Of a stretch of 36,225 bases of DNA, positions 15,525 to 23,580 are shown piece by piece. Numbering within the stretch: position 1 is the first letter of the stretch; each line of letters starts with the position of its first letter. The position numbers and the translations under genes are program-made. The notes under the pieces are model-generated. The model did not search any database. It was not told the DNA's origin and saw only the letters and a list, made by a program, of their open reading frames with translations. Origin of the DNA: Leisingera sp. ANG-Vp (GTDB lineage Bacteria; Pseudomonadota; Alphaproteobacteria; Rhodobacterales; Rhodobacteraceae). Location of the stretch: the NCBI RefSeq assembly GCF_000813725.1, contig NZ_JWLD01000014.1, positions 1 to 36,225 on the forward strand. Reading direction: 5' to 3'.

Positions 15525-17042
15525 ATGCAACACATCGACCAATCACAAATCAAACCGGAGACCGCCGGCCGCCTGAATGCGCTGGTGGGCGAGTTCACCG
15601 GCCAGTCGCAGGCCTACTACCAGCAGGTCTTCAGCTACATGATGGAGGCGCCGGGCTACCGCTTCACCCTGAACTGGGCAGCGGGGGTTCTGGGGCCGGT
15701 CTGGTTCGGGGCGCGGGGCCTGTGGTCCTGGTTCCTGGGCTTTCTGGTGCTGGAAACCCTGGCCTTTATCCAGATCGGGCTGGGGCTGTTCGGCGACCTG
15801 GGCCGTGATTTCCGCATCCGGGCCGAGCAGATCGCCCAGACGCTGGAGCTGCGCCATCAGCAGATTGCGGCGGCAGAAGCTTCGGGTGCGTCCTCGCTGG
15901 ACTCGCTGAAGCGCGCGGCGGAGTCGCTGGAAGGCGCCTTGGCCAGTGCGCAGGAGGCTGCCGCGGCGGCGAATGCCAGCGGGATCATCTATCTGGCCGT
16001 GGGAATCGCCCTGCTGCTGGCGGTGAAGTTCCTGGCCGCTTCGCTGGCGAACTGGACGCTGGAGGGGCAGTTCGCCCGCTGGCGCTCGGACCGCAGCGTG
16101 GCCAGCGGCTGGTCGCTGCCGCGGCTGGCAGTCTCGGCGGTGCTGGCGGCAGCCGTTGTGGTGCTGTCGGCGGTGAAATTTGCCATGCCGGATGCCTTCT
16201 CGCTTCTGAACGCCTTTCCGACCAACCGCGACTGGCGGCTGAATGTGGGCGATGGGGTTCAGGCTGCGTTCGACTGGACCAAGACCTCGGGCCGCGGGTT
16301 CTTTGACGGGCTGACGGCGGGCATGCGCACGCTGCTCGATTGGATCGAAGTGGTGCTGGTTGATACGCCCTGGCCGGTGGTGGCGCTGGTGATTGTGATG
16401 CTGGCCTACCTGTCGGCTGGTGCGCGGGTGGCGATCTTCACCGGCGCGGCGCTGGCCTATCTGGGTCTGCTGGACTTCTGGGAAAAGGCGATGACCACCA
16501 TTGCGCTTCTGGGTGCGGCGGCGCTGATCTCGATCACCCTGGGCATTCCGCTGGGCATCTACTGCGCGCGGCGTCCGCGGGTGTTTGCCATCGTGCGCCC
16601 GGTGCTGGACTTCATGCAGTCGATGCCATCCTTTGTCTACCTGATCCCGGTTGTGGCCTTCATCGGCTCGGGCAAGCCCGCGGGTGTGGTTGCGACCATG
16701 ATCTTTGGCAGCCCGCCGGTGATCCGCTTTACCGTGCTGGGCCTGCAGCAAGTGCCGGAAACCGTGCGCGAGGCGGCGCTCGCCTTTGGTGCCACCCCCC
16801 GGTACCTCTTGTGGCGGGTCGACCTGCCGCTGGCGCACAAAACGATCATGGCCGGTGTCAACCAGACCATCCTGCTGTCGCTGGCAATGGTGGTGGTGGC
16901 CTCGCTGATCGGCGCCAAGGGCCTGGGCGAGGACGTGCTGGAAGCGCTGCAATATGCAGCTGCAGGTCAGGGGATCCTCGCAGGTCTTGCGATCCTGTTC
17001 TGCGCGCTGATCCTCGACCGGATTGTGGCTGGCAGAAAGTGA
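15525..17042 (+). CDS. Quaternary-amine ABC transporter permease (ProW/OpuAB family), N-terminally extended
   Basis: A 505-residue inner-membrane permease. The C-terminal 220 residues are the usual permease core with the coupling motif around VPETVREAALAFGATPRYLLWRV. The N-terminal part, about 280 residues, contains a membrane segment near 55-85 (WSWFLGFLVLETLAFIQIGL), an Ala/Glu/Gln-rich probable coiled coil near 100-150, and more membrane segments. That makes it longer than E. coli ProW (354 residues). I chose the ATG at 15525 over a GTG at 15519, since AAGGAGG ends 5 bases before the former. It is the last gene of the unit; two tandem hairpins follow. Confidence 0.85.
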   Translation: MQHIDQSQIKPETAGRLNALVGEFTGQSQAYYQQVFSYMMEAPGYRFTLNWAAGVLGPVWFGARGLWSWFLGFLVLETLAFIQIGLGLFGDLGRDFRIRAEQIAQTLELRHQQIAAAEASGASSLDSLKRAAESLEGALASAQEAAAAANASGIIYLAVGIALLLAVKFLAASLANWTLEGQFARWRSDRSVASGWSLPRLAVSAVLAAAVVVLSAVKFAMPDAFSLLNAFPTNRDWRLNVGDGVQAAFDWTKTSGRGFFDGLTAGMRTLLDWIEVVLVDTPWPVVALVIVMLAYLSAGARVAIFTGAALAYLGLLDFWEKAMTTIALLGAAALISITLGIPLGIYCARRPRVFAIVRPVLDFMQSMPSFVYLIPVVAFIGSGKPAGVVATMIFGSPPVIRFTVLGLQQVPETVREAALAFGATPRYLLWRVDLPLAHKTIMAGVNQTILLSLAMVVVASLIGAKGLGEDVLEALQYAAAGQGILAGLAILFCALILDRIVAGRK

Positions 17043-17055
17043 ACTGAAAACAACA

Positions 17056-17085
17056 GCGGGGCATAATTAGATGCCCCGCCGCATT
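17056..17085 (+). terminator. Terminator hairpin 1 after the ProXVW unit
   Basis: Perfect 9-base stem GCGGGGCAT (17056-17064) and ATGCCCCGC (17071-17079), 6-base loop, followed by CGCATTTTCT. It begins 13 bases after the permease stop codon. Confidence 0.7.
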
Positions 17086-17124
17086 TTCTCCCCGTCAGGC
17101 TCTGACATAGGCCTGACAACTCAG

Positions 17125-17158
17125 CACCCGGCCATGACGCCATGGCCGGGTGTTTTTT
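17125..17158 (+). terminator. Rho-independent terminator 2 after the ProXVW unit
   Basis: Perfect 12-base stem CACCCGGCCATG (17125-17136) and CATGGCCGGGTG (17141-17152) with a 4-base loop, immediately followed by a run of six Ts on the plus strand. It is the strongest terminator in the window and insulates the unit from the convergent Rieske oxygenase gene. Confidence 0.85.
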
Positions 17159-17187
17159 ATCACGCGGTGAGGCAACCCCGGCCGCTT

Positions 17188-18387
17188 TCAGATCATGCTG
17201 AAGTAGCCCTTGTAAAAACCCGAGATGCCCCACTCCATTTCCGACAGCGGGCCGGGCACGAAACGGTGGGAATTCACCCCTTCCTGATTATGACGGATGA
17301 TCCGCTCGTCATCGAGCGAGGTCACATGCCAAAGCCAGGTAAGCGCCTCCTTGTCATAATCTCGCCCTTCGTCGGCATCGCCGCGCACGTACCAGGCGAT
17401 CTGGATGTCGGTCTCCTGCAGTCCCCGGGGGACAAATCGGTAGCCCACCAGATGGTCGGCATAGATCAGGAAGTAGTTCACCAGGCCAACCGACAGATCA
17501 GTGGCACCGCCGTCGTGGCCGCTGAGGCTGCCCAGGGGCGGCGCCAGCGGCTCTCCATCGCGGCTGCCGGTCTGGTAGCCGGGAAACAGCGGGTAGCGGC
17601 GCCAGTAAACGTCCGCACCCGGGGCCGGCGCATTGGGGCCGGTCTGGTCAAACTCTTCTGCAGGCAGGCCGATAGCGGCGGAACGCGTGCGCAGATCATC
17701 TGCGTATTTCTCAACGTCTGCAGGATCCTTCAGCGAATGGCTGCGGGAGTATTCCTGATGCGAGGGCGCGCAGTGGTAGCACTCCAGGTAGTTTTCCAGC
17801 GCCAGCTTCCAATTGGCGGGCACCGGGTAGGAGGCCTCATGCGCAAGTTTCAGGTTCTCCAGCTGCAGCGGCGCCGACAGCGGCGCCAGCTTGGCAAAGC
17901 CCTCTTCCAGCGGCGGCGGGTTCTCGTCGGCGCAGATGAAGATCAAACCTTGGAAGACCTGCACTTGCACCGGGAACAGCCCGTAGTCGGAAGGGTTGAA
18001 GTCCGGCCCCATGGCACGGCCGCCGCGCAGCTTGCCGTCCAGGCCGAAGGTCCATGCGTGGTAAGGGCAGGAGAACACCCGGGCGGTGCCCTGTTTCTCG
18101 AGGCAGACGCGGGAGCCGCGGTGGCGGCAGACGTTCAGATGCGCGCGCACCTCGCCTTCGCGGTCGCGCACCACGATGACCGACTCCGGGCCGTAGTCGA
18201 ACAGGAAGTAGTCGCCGGGCTCTGCGATCTGGCTGACGTGGCCGACCCAGATCCAGTTGCGGTTCCAGAACATTTTGATGTCGTGGTCATAAACAGCCTC
18301 GGACGTGTAGAAATGACGGTCCAGAGCAAAGCCTTCGCGGTAGCCTTCCATAAGCTCGCGCATTACGTGCAGGTCATCTTTGGGCAT
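17188..18387 (-). CDS. Rieske non-heme iron oxygenase, catalytic subunit (quaternary-amine/betaine type)
   Basis: A 399-residue oxygenase alpha subunit. The Rieske [2Fe-2S] ligands are C87-x-H89 and C107-x2-H110. The mononuclear iron site shows in NYLECYHCAPSH with His205 and His210; Glu202 stands where ring-hydroxylating dioxygenases usually have the bridging Asp, a replacement also known in carnitine monooxygenase CntA. This class includes glycine betaine, stachydrine and carnitine oxygenases, which oxidatively N-demethylate or cleave quaternary amines using electrons from a reductase. No reductase gene is in the window. The ATG directly follows the TGA of the flavoprotein gene, so the two are translationally coupled; GGAGG lies 8 bases upstream inside that gene. 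Substrate not determinable. Confidence 0.87.
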   Translation of the reverse strand: MPKDDLHVMRELMEGYREGFALDRHFYTSEAVYDHDIKMFWNRNWIWVGHVSQIAEPGDYFLFDYGPESVIVVRDREGEVRAHLNVCRHRGSRVCLEKQGTARVFSCPYHAWTFGLDGKLRGGRAMGPDFNPSDYGLFPVQVQVFQGLIFICADENPPPLEEGFAKLAPLSAPLQLENLKLAHEASYPVPANWKLALENYLECYHCAPSHQEYSRSHSLKDPADVEKYADDLRTRSAAIGLPAEEFDQTGPNAPAPGADVYWRRYPLFPGYQTGSRDGEPLAPPLGSLSGHDGGATDLSVGLVNYFLIYADHLVGYRFVPRGLQETDIQIAWYVRGDADEGRDYDKEALTWLWHVTSLDDERIIRHNQEGVNSHRFVPGPLSEMEWGISGFYKGYFSMI

Positions 18388-20463
18388 TCAGGTGCCTCCC
18401 ATATCTTGGAGAGAGATCAATTCACGGCGGAACCATTCGGCATCAACCGCCGCCGGGTCGCGTTCAAAATTGCGCGCTGCCAGGTGGCCTGCAAAGACAG
18501 CATCAGCAATGAGGCCAGGGGCAGCGGCGTCGCCGATCAGTTCGAGCGTAGTGAAACTTTCTGCGTGGTTTGCTTGCAGGTCATCAAAAAGCGCAGTGTT
18601 GCGCTCGCGGGAAGTAACCATCAGCAGGCTGGCGCAGTCCACGCGGCGGATTCGGTCCGTATAGACGCAGGCAAGCGCCGCGCCGGTTCCGTCGGCTGAA
18701 TGCAGGCTGTGCAGCGGGATGATTTCGACGCCGGCCTGCAGCAGATCGGTCTGAACCCGGTGCTGCTCCAGCGTCAGCTCGGTAAAGGCAGAGGCAATGG
18801 CGCCGGGAGTGGCAAGGATCACTTTGCGCCCCGCGGCGGCCAGCTGGCTGGCCAGCACTCCGCCCATATAACCCTGATCATCGTCATAAAGCAGCACCGG
18901 TCCGCTGTCCGGCGGCAGCTCGCCCGCCATGACATCATCCGGGGTGATGACGGCTATGTCCTTGATGTCCAGAGGCCGGGGAGAGGTCCGGCCGCGCCCG
19001 TCGCGGTGCCAAGTGCTGCCGGTGGCGAGGAAGACATTGGGGATGCCCAGTTCCGCCACTTCAGCCGCGCTAAGTTTGCTGCCGGTGAACATCTGCACAT
19101 TGGCACGCTGCTGCAGGTCCCACAGGCGGTTGTCGGCAACACGTTTCCAGGCCGACAGCCCCTTGAGCCGGCTTTCATTCAAAACCCGTCCGCCGAACTC
19201 CTCGGCTGCTTCCGCCAGGGTCACATGATAGCCGCGTTTTGCCAGTTGCATGGCGCATTCCAGTCCCGCTGGGCCGGAACCGACCACCAACGCGGCTTCC
19301 TCCTGCTGTTTCGGCGCAATCTTCTCGGGGTGCCATTTGCGCCGCCATTCCTCTCCCATTGTAGGGTTCTGGGTGCAGCGAATTGGGACGCCCAAATTGT
19401 CGGCCGAGACACAGATATTGCAGCCGATGCATTCCCGGATGTCCTCGATGCGGCCTTCCTCGATTTTCTTCGGCAGAAAGGGATCGGCAATGGAGGGACG
19501 GGCGGCGCCAATGAGGTCCAGCACGCCCTTGGAGACCAGCGAAGTCATCAGGTCGGGCGAAGTAAAGCGGCCGACGCCGACCACCGGCTTGCGGGTCACC
19601 TGCTTCACGAAATCCGTATAGGGAATCTGGTAGCCGTCTTCGGGCTGGAAGCGGGTGGTCTGGCTGTCGTTGCTCCAATCGGCGACGTTGACGTCCCAGA
19701 GATCAGGCAGATCCGCCAGCATCTCGACCACGGCGCGGCCTTCTTCGCTGGCCTGCATGCCATCAGCGCCCATCATCTGGTCGACAGCAAAGCGGAAGGC
19801 GACGGCGCAGTGGCCGTCCAGCACTTCGCGGGTGTCTTCCAAAAGCTCGCGGGTCAGACGGGCACGGTTTTCCAGGGAGCCGCCGTATTCGTCGGAGCGG
19901 GTGTTGTACTGCGGCAGCAGGAAGTGATGCGCCAGGGTCATCTGGTGGCCTGCATAGACATAGACGATGTCGAAGCCGGCTTCCTTTGCCCGCAAAGCAG
20001 CGTCGCGGTGCCAGCGGCGTAGGTCGCGGATGTCCTGCTTATCCATGGCACGGGCCTGTTTCGGGAACACCGCATCAATGGGGCGGTCACTGACCCCCAG
20101 CGCCGGGGCGCGGGTCAGATGGTTGGTGGAGTGATGGCCGTTGTGCGCCAGCTGGATCGCCGCCAGCGATCCTTTGGCATGGACCTGCTCCGTCATCAGC
20201 TGCAGCGCCGGGATGTCATGCTTGTCCCAAAGCCGGTGCTCGGCATAGGGCCCCAGGTCCGAGGTCGGGTGAATCTCGGTCTCCTGGGTCGAGACCACCG
20301 ACCAGCCGCCTTCGGCCTTCATTGCACGCACCGCGGCTTCAGCTTGCGGGCGCACATGGCCCAGGCCGGTGCAATGGGGCACCTGAAAAAAGCGGTTGCG
20401 GGCGGTTACAGGGCCGATTTTCACCGGCTCAAACAAAACAGAATACCCATTTGCGCCTGGCAT
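18388..20463 (-). CDS. Fe-S flavoprotein of the trimethylamine/dimethylglycine dehydrogenase group
   Basis: A 691-residue protein. It has an N-terminal FMN TIM barrel of the old-yellow-enzyme type (about 1-340), a [4Fe-4S] motif C345-x2-C348-x2-C351-x11-C363 (CIGCNIC...CTQN), and a C-terminal dinucleotide-binding region (GSGPAG, 395-400) like 2,4-dienoyl-CoA reductase. Trimethylamine dehydrogenase, DgcA of glycine-betaine breakdown and StcD of stachydrine breakdown share this plan; they oxidatively remove an N-methyl group. AAGGATG precedes the start. It lies 71 bases after the binding-protein gene, across a hairpin, and abuts the Rieske gene, so the pair probably performs successive N-demethylations on the imported compound. 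Confidence 0.85.
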   Translation of the reverse strand: MPGANGYSVLFEPVKIGPVTARNRFFQVPHCTGLGHVRPQAEAAVRAMKAEGGWSVVSTQETEIHPTSDLGPYAEHRLWDKHDIPALQLMTEQVHAKGSLAAIQLAHNGHHSTNHLTRAPALGVSDRPIDAVFPKQARAMDKQDIRDLRRWHRDAALRAKEAGFDIVYVYAGHQMTLAHHFLLPQYNTRSDEYGGSLENRARLTRELLEDTREVLDGHCAVAFRFAVDQMMGADGMQASEEGRAVVEMLADLPDLWDVNVADWSNDSQTTRFQPEDGYQIPYTDFVKQVTRKPVVGVGRFTSPDLMTSLVSKGVLDLIGAARPSIADPFLPKKIEEGRIEDIRECIGCNICVSADNLGVPIRCTQNPTMGEEWRRKWHPEKIAPKQQEEAALVVGSGPAGLECAMQLAKRGYHVTLAEAAEEFGGRVLNESRLKGLSAWKRVADNRLWDLQQRANVQMFTGSKLSAAEVAELGIPNVFLATGSTWHRDGRGRTSPRPLDIKDIAVITPDDVMAGELPPDSGPVLLYDDDQGYMGGVLASQLAAAGRKVILATPGAIASAFTELTLEQHRVQTDLLQAGVEIIPLHSLHSADGTGAALACVYTDRIRRVDCASLLMVTSRERNTALFDDLQANHAESFTTLELIGDAAAPGLIADAVFAGHLAARNFERDPAAVDAEWFRRELISLQDMGGT

Positions 20464-20495
20464 GCTGGCACATCCTTATAAGTCAGAGAGTGTCA

Positions 20496-20526
20496 CGGCG
20501 GCGGCAGGCCTCACGGCCCGCCGCCG
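20496..20526 (-). terminator. Intercistronic hairpin after binding-protein gene
   Basis: Perfect 9-base stem CGGCGGCGG (20496-20504) and CCGCCGCCG (20518-20526) with a 13-base loop, between the binding-protein gene and the flavoprotein gene of one minus-strand unit. No T-run is present. It may protect the 3' end of the transporter message or lower read-through into the catabolic genes. Confidence 0.5.
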
Positions 20527-20534
20527 GAAAGAGA

Positions 20535-21593
20535 TCAGAATCCGGCCTTGATGCGCTCGAATTCTTTCAGCATCCGGCCTTCCAGCTCAGGCTTCACCGC
20601 GTCAAAGAACAGGCTGCCCTCAAAGAAGCTGTTCACGTCACCGAAGCCGTATGTGTTGACCAGATCCTGGTCAGCGGCGGCAAAGGCGTCGGCGTTGGAA
20701 TGGGCATAACCCCAGCTTTCGATGATGTATTTGCCGCTGGCCTCGGCGCTCAGCGCATTGAGCATGTCATAGACCTGCTCGTCGCTTTGGGTCGAGGAAT
20801 TCAGATGCACATAGCCGCAGACCCAGGTGGCGATGCCTTTGTCCACATCCCGCATCATCTTGGCCGGGGTTTCGTTCCAGATCAGGTTCAGTTCGGACTG
20901 GTTCCAGCCCCAGCCCATGGACACTTCGCCGCTGGCAAGAGCCTGGTCCAGCTGGCCGGCATCGGACCAGTAGAAACGCACGTTCTGATGGATCGAGCGC
21001 AGGAAGTCCGAGGCCTTCTGGAATTCTTCCTCGCTCATGTCGGTATAGCTGGAGGCGCCGGTTGCCAGCGCCGCCATCGCATAGGCCGAGGAGGCCGCAT
21101 CAGGGATTGCGATCTTGCCCTGGTAGCCCGGATCCGCCAGCAGCTGCAGCGAAATGTCGCCGTCTGCAATCTGATCGGTGCGGTAGATCAGCCCGGTGTT
21201 GCCCCACTCAAACGGCACCATGTAGGTGTTGCCGTCGATGGTGACGCCGTCCACGTCCTTGATCTGCGGCAAGAGCTTATCCCAGTTGCTGATTTTCGAC
21301 GTGTCGATGGGTTTCAGCAGTCCGGCAGCCACCCATTTGCGCAGCCCGTCGGTGCAGGGATGGGCGAGGTCGGCGGCAAAGCCCGATTGCAGCTTGGTAA
21401 ACGCCTCTTCCTGGCTGCCGAAGTAGGTATAGCTGGGCGCGCCGCCGTATTTTGCGACGTAATCGCCATAGAAACCCTGATCCTCGTAGCCGGACCAGTC
21501 AAAGACCGACAGGCTGGCGGCATCCGCGGATGCGATGCTGGCTGAGGCGGTTAAGGCGGTGGCAGCTGCCAGAGCCGTTTTGAAGTGTTTCAT
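20535..21593 (-). CDS. Spermidine/putrescine-type ABC transporter substrate-binding protein (PotD family)
   Basis: A 352-residue periplasmic protein with a Sec signal peptide (MKHFKTALAAATALTASAS, cleavage after about residue 23-25). The opening LSVFDWSGYED matches the family's L-x-x-x-x-W-x-x-Y start, and VPFEWGNTGLIYR is the typical hinge segment. I chose the ATG at 21593 because GGGAGGAAG lies directly upstream, giving a standard signal peptide; an in-frame start 24 bases earlier would place a charged stretch ahead of it. Given the neighbouring Rieske and flavoprotein genes, the ligand is more likely a methylated amine or betaine than a polyamine. That is inference. Confidence 0.85.
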   Translation of the reverse strand: MKHFKTALAAATALTASASIASADAASLSVFDWSGYEDQGFYGDYVAKYGGAPSYTYFGSQEEAFTKLQSGFAADLAHPCTDGLRKWVAAGLLKPIDTSKISNWDKLLPQIKDVDGVTIDGNTYMVPFEWGNTGLIYRTDQIADGDISLQLLADPGYQGKIAIPDAASSAYAMAALATGASSYTDMSEEEFQKASDFLRSIHQNVRFYWSDAGQLDQALASGEVSMGWGWNQSELNLIWNETPAKMMRDVDKGIATWVCGYVHLNSSTQSDEQVYDMLNALSAEASGKYIIESWGYAHSNADAFAAADQDLVNTYGFGDVNSFFEGSLFFDAVKPELEGRMLKEFERIKAGF

Positions 21594-21613
21594 TTTCTTC
21601 CTCCCTTTTATTC

Positions 21614-22714
21614 TCATGCCTCGCGCGCGCCCAGATCGATGACCGAGGCGTTCTGCACCCCCAGCCAGACCTGGTCGCCGCGCTTGTGATCAACCGTGTG
21701 GAAGTAGTTGGGAACCGCAACCGAGACCGGATCCTCCATCCCGTCGGTGCGCACGTAGTAGTGGACGCTTTCCCCATAGAAGGCGATGTCGCTGACAATG
21801 CCTTGCAGGCACGCGTCGTAGCCTTCCGGCCGTTCGGCGCCGATTTCCAGCTGCTCCGGCCGGATGCCTGCCAGCAGGTCCGGACTGCGGGACAGGGCGT
21901 TTGGGTTCACGTCAATGGTGAGAGGCCCGAAACCCTGAACGTTCACATCGACTGTGCTGCCGTTGTCACCAGTGACCCGCGCATCCAGGAAATTCATGCC
22001 CCCGATGAAGGACGCCACGCGGCGGTTGCAGGGGCGGGCATAAAGCACCTCGGGGCGGTCGACCTGTTCCAGCTTGCCGGCAAACATCACGCCGATGCGG
22101 TCGGACATGGTCATTGCCTCATACTGGTCGTGGGTGACCATCACAAAGGTGATCCCCAGCTTCTGCTGCAAGCGGCGCATTTCCAGCTGCATCGCCTCGC
22201 GCAGGTTCTTGTCGAGCGCCGACAGCGGCTCATCCAGCAAGAGCACCTTGGGCCGCATCACCAGGGCCCGGGCCAGGGCCACCCGCTGGCGCTGGCCGCC
22301 GGAGAGCTCATCCGCCTTGCGCGCCTGCAGCCCGCCGAGTTCGACCATCTCCAGCGCCTCGGCGACCCGGTCCTTCATTTCTGCCTTGCTAAGGCCCAGC
22401 TTGCGCAACCCGAAGGCGACGTTGTCGCCGACGTTCAGATGCGGGAAGATCGCATAGGACTGGAACACCATGTTGGCGGGCCGCTTGTTGGCGGGGATAT
22501 GGGCCATGTCCTGGCCCGCGATGCGGATAGTGCCCGCGTCATGGTCCTGAAAGCCCGCAATCATCCTGAGCGCCGTGGTCTTGCCGCAGCCCGAGGGCCC
22601 CAGCAGCGAGAAGAACTCGCCCTCCTTCAGCGTCAGGTTCAGATCCTTGACCGCGGTGAAGGTGCCAAAGCGCTTTTCCACCCCGGAGATTTCGATGATG
22701 TTCTGATCGGTCAT
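21614..22714 (-). CDS. Pot-type ABC transporter ATP-binding protein (PotA family)
   Basis: A 366-residue ABC ATPase with Walker A LGPSGCGKTTALRM, signature LSGGQRQRVALARAL, Walker B VLLLDEPLSALD, and switch His in MVTHDQYEAM. A C-terminal TOBE-type region spans about residues 285-366, as in PotA. It energises import through the two permeases encoded upstream. It begins 14 bases after the second permease gene and ends 20 bases before the binding-protein gene, all on the minus strand. Confidence 0.9.
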   Translation of the reverse strand: MTDQNIIEISGVEKRFGTFTAVKDLNLTLKEGEFFSLLGPSGCGKTTALRMIAGFQDHDAGTIRIAGQDMAHIPANKRPANMVFQSYAIFPHLNVGDNVAFGLRKLGLSKAEMKDRVAEALEMVELGGLQARKADELSGGQRQRVALARALVMRPKVLLLDEPLSALDKNLREAMQLEMRRLQQKLGITFVMVTHDQYEAMTMSDRIGVMFAGKLEQVDRPEVLYARPCNRRVASFIGGMNFLDARVTGDNGSTVDVNVQGFGPLTIDVNPNALSRSPDLLAGIRPEQLEIGAERPEGYDACLQGIVSDIAFYGESVHYYVRTDGMEDPVSVAVPNYFHTVDHKRGDQVWLGVQNASVIDLGAREA

Positions 22715-22728
22715 CTGATGGTCCTCAT

Positions 22729-23580
22729 TCAGGTGGATTTGGTGGAGCGGCGGCGGAAGTATTCGGCGGTCAGCAGCAAGAGCACCGAGGCCAGCAGCAA
22801 CAGCGAGCCGAGCGCCAGGGTGTTCGGCAGTTTGGCCGGGAAGCGGATCTGGCTCCAGATATAGACCGGAAGCGTCGGCTGGTTGCCGGACAGGAAGAAG
22901 GCCAGCACGAACTCGTCAAAGGAGACTGTGAAGGTGACCAGCAGGCTGGCGACAATCCCCGGCGCCACGATCGGCAGGGTTACCCGGCGGAAGGTGCCGA
23001 TGACGCTTTCGCCGAGATCAAAAGCGGCTTCCTCCAGCGACTGGTCAAAGTCGTCAAAGGCGGATTTCATGATCGAGACCGCAAAGGGCAGGGCGACAAA
23101 GACATGGCCCAGGATCACGGTGGTGAGCGACGGCCGCAGCCCCAGCGAGATGAACAAAACCAGCATCGACGACGCCACGATGATGCCGGGGATGACCAGC
23201 GGCAGCATCACCAGCCCTTCCGACAGCTCACGCCCCTTGAAGCGGTAGCGCACATAGGCGCGGGCGGCAAACAGGCCCAGCGAGGTGGCCACCAGCGCGG
23301 TCACGGCGCCGACGATCAGCGAGTTCATCATCGCCTGCAGCAGCGTGTCCTGTTCACCCAGCTGGGCGTACCACTTCAGCGTGAAGCCCTTCATCGGGAA
23401 GGCCACGATGGTGCCGTCGTTGAAGGAAAACAGCGGCAGCAGCAGCACCGGCAGATACAGGAAGATCAGGTAGCCGATTGCATAGGCCAGAAGCCAGGGG
23501 AAGCGGAAGGGCTTGCGCATCGGTTTGCTCAACGAGGAAGCCATAGGTTTGTTCAGCTGATCGCTTGCCGGAGTACTCAT
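22729..23580 (-). CDS. Pot-type ABC transporter permease (PotC family)
   Basis: A 283-residue membrane protein with about six membrane segments. The coupling loop is around SLEEAAFDLGESVIGTFRRVTLP (the EAA motif), near residue 180. The first residues are hydrophilic (MSTPASDQLNKP), followed by a membrane segment at about 25-45 and the periplasmic GFTLKWYAQL typical of PotC. The ATG overlaps the stop codon of the upstream permease by four bases (ATGA), indicating translational coupling. The same frame stays open far upstream, through the first permease gene, but that upstream part is only the shadow of that gene. Confidence 0.88.
   Translation of the reverse strand: MSTPASDQLNKPMASSLSKPMRKPFRFPWLLAYAIGYLIFLYLPVLLLPLFSFNDGTIVAFPMKGFTLKWYAQLGEQDTLLQAMMNSLIVGAVTALVATSLGLFAARAYVRYRFKGRELSEGLVMLPLVIPGIIVASSMLVLFISLGLRPSLTTVILGHVFVALPFAVSIMKSAFDDFDQSLEEAAFDLGESVIGTFRRVTLPIVAPGIVASLLVTFTVSFDEFVLAFFLSGNQPTLPVYIWSQIRFPAKLPNTLALGSLLLLASVLLLLTAEYFRRRSTKST

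Noticed and set aside
17071-18699. A 542-codon plus-strand frame
   Set aside because: It is antisense to the Rieske oxygenase and the end of the flavoprotein gene, has no domain features, and starts inside the terminator region.
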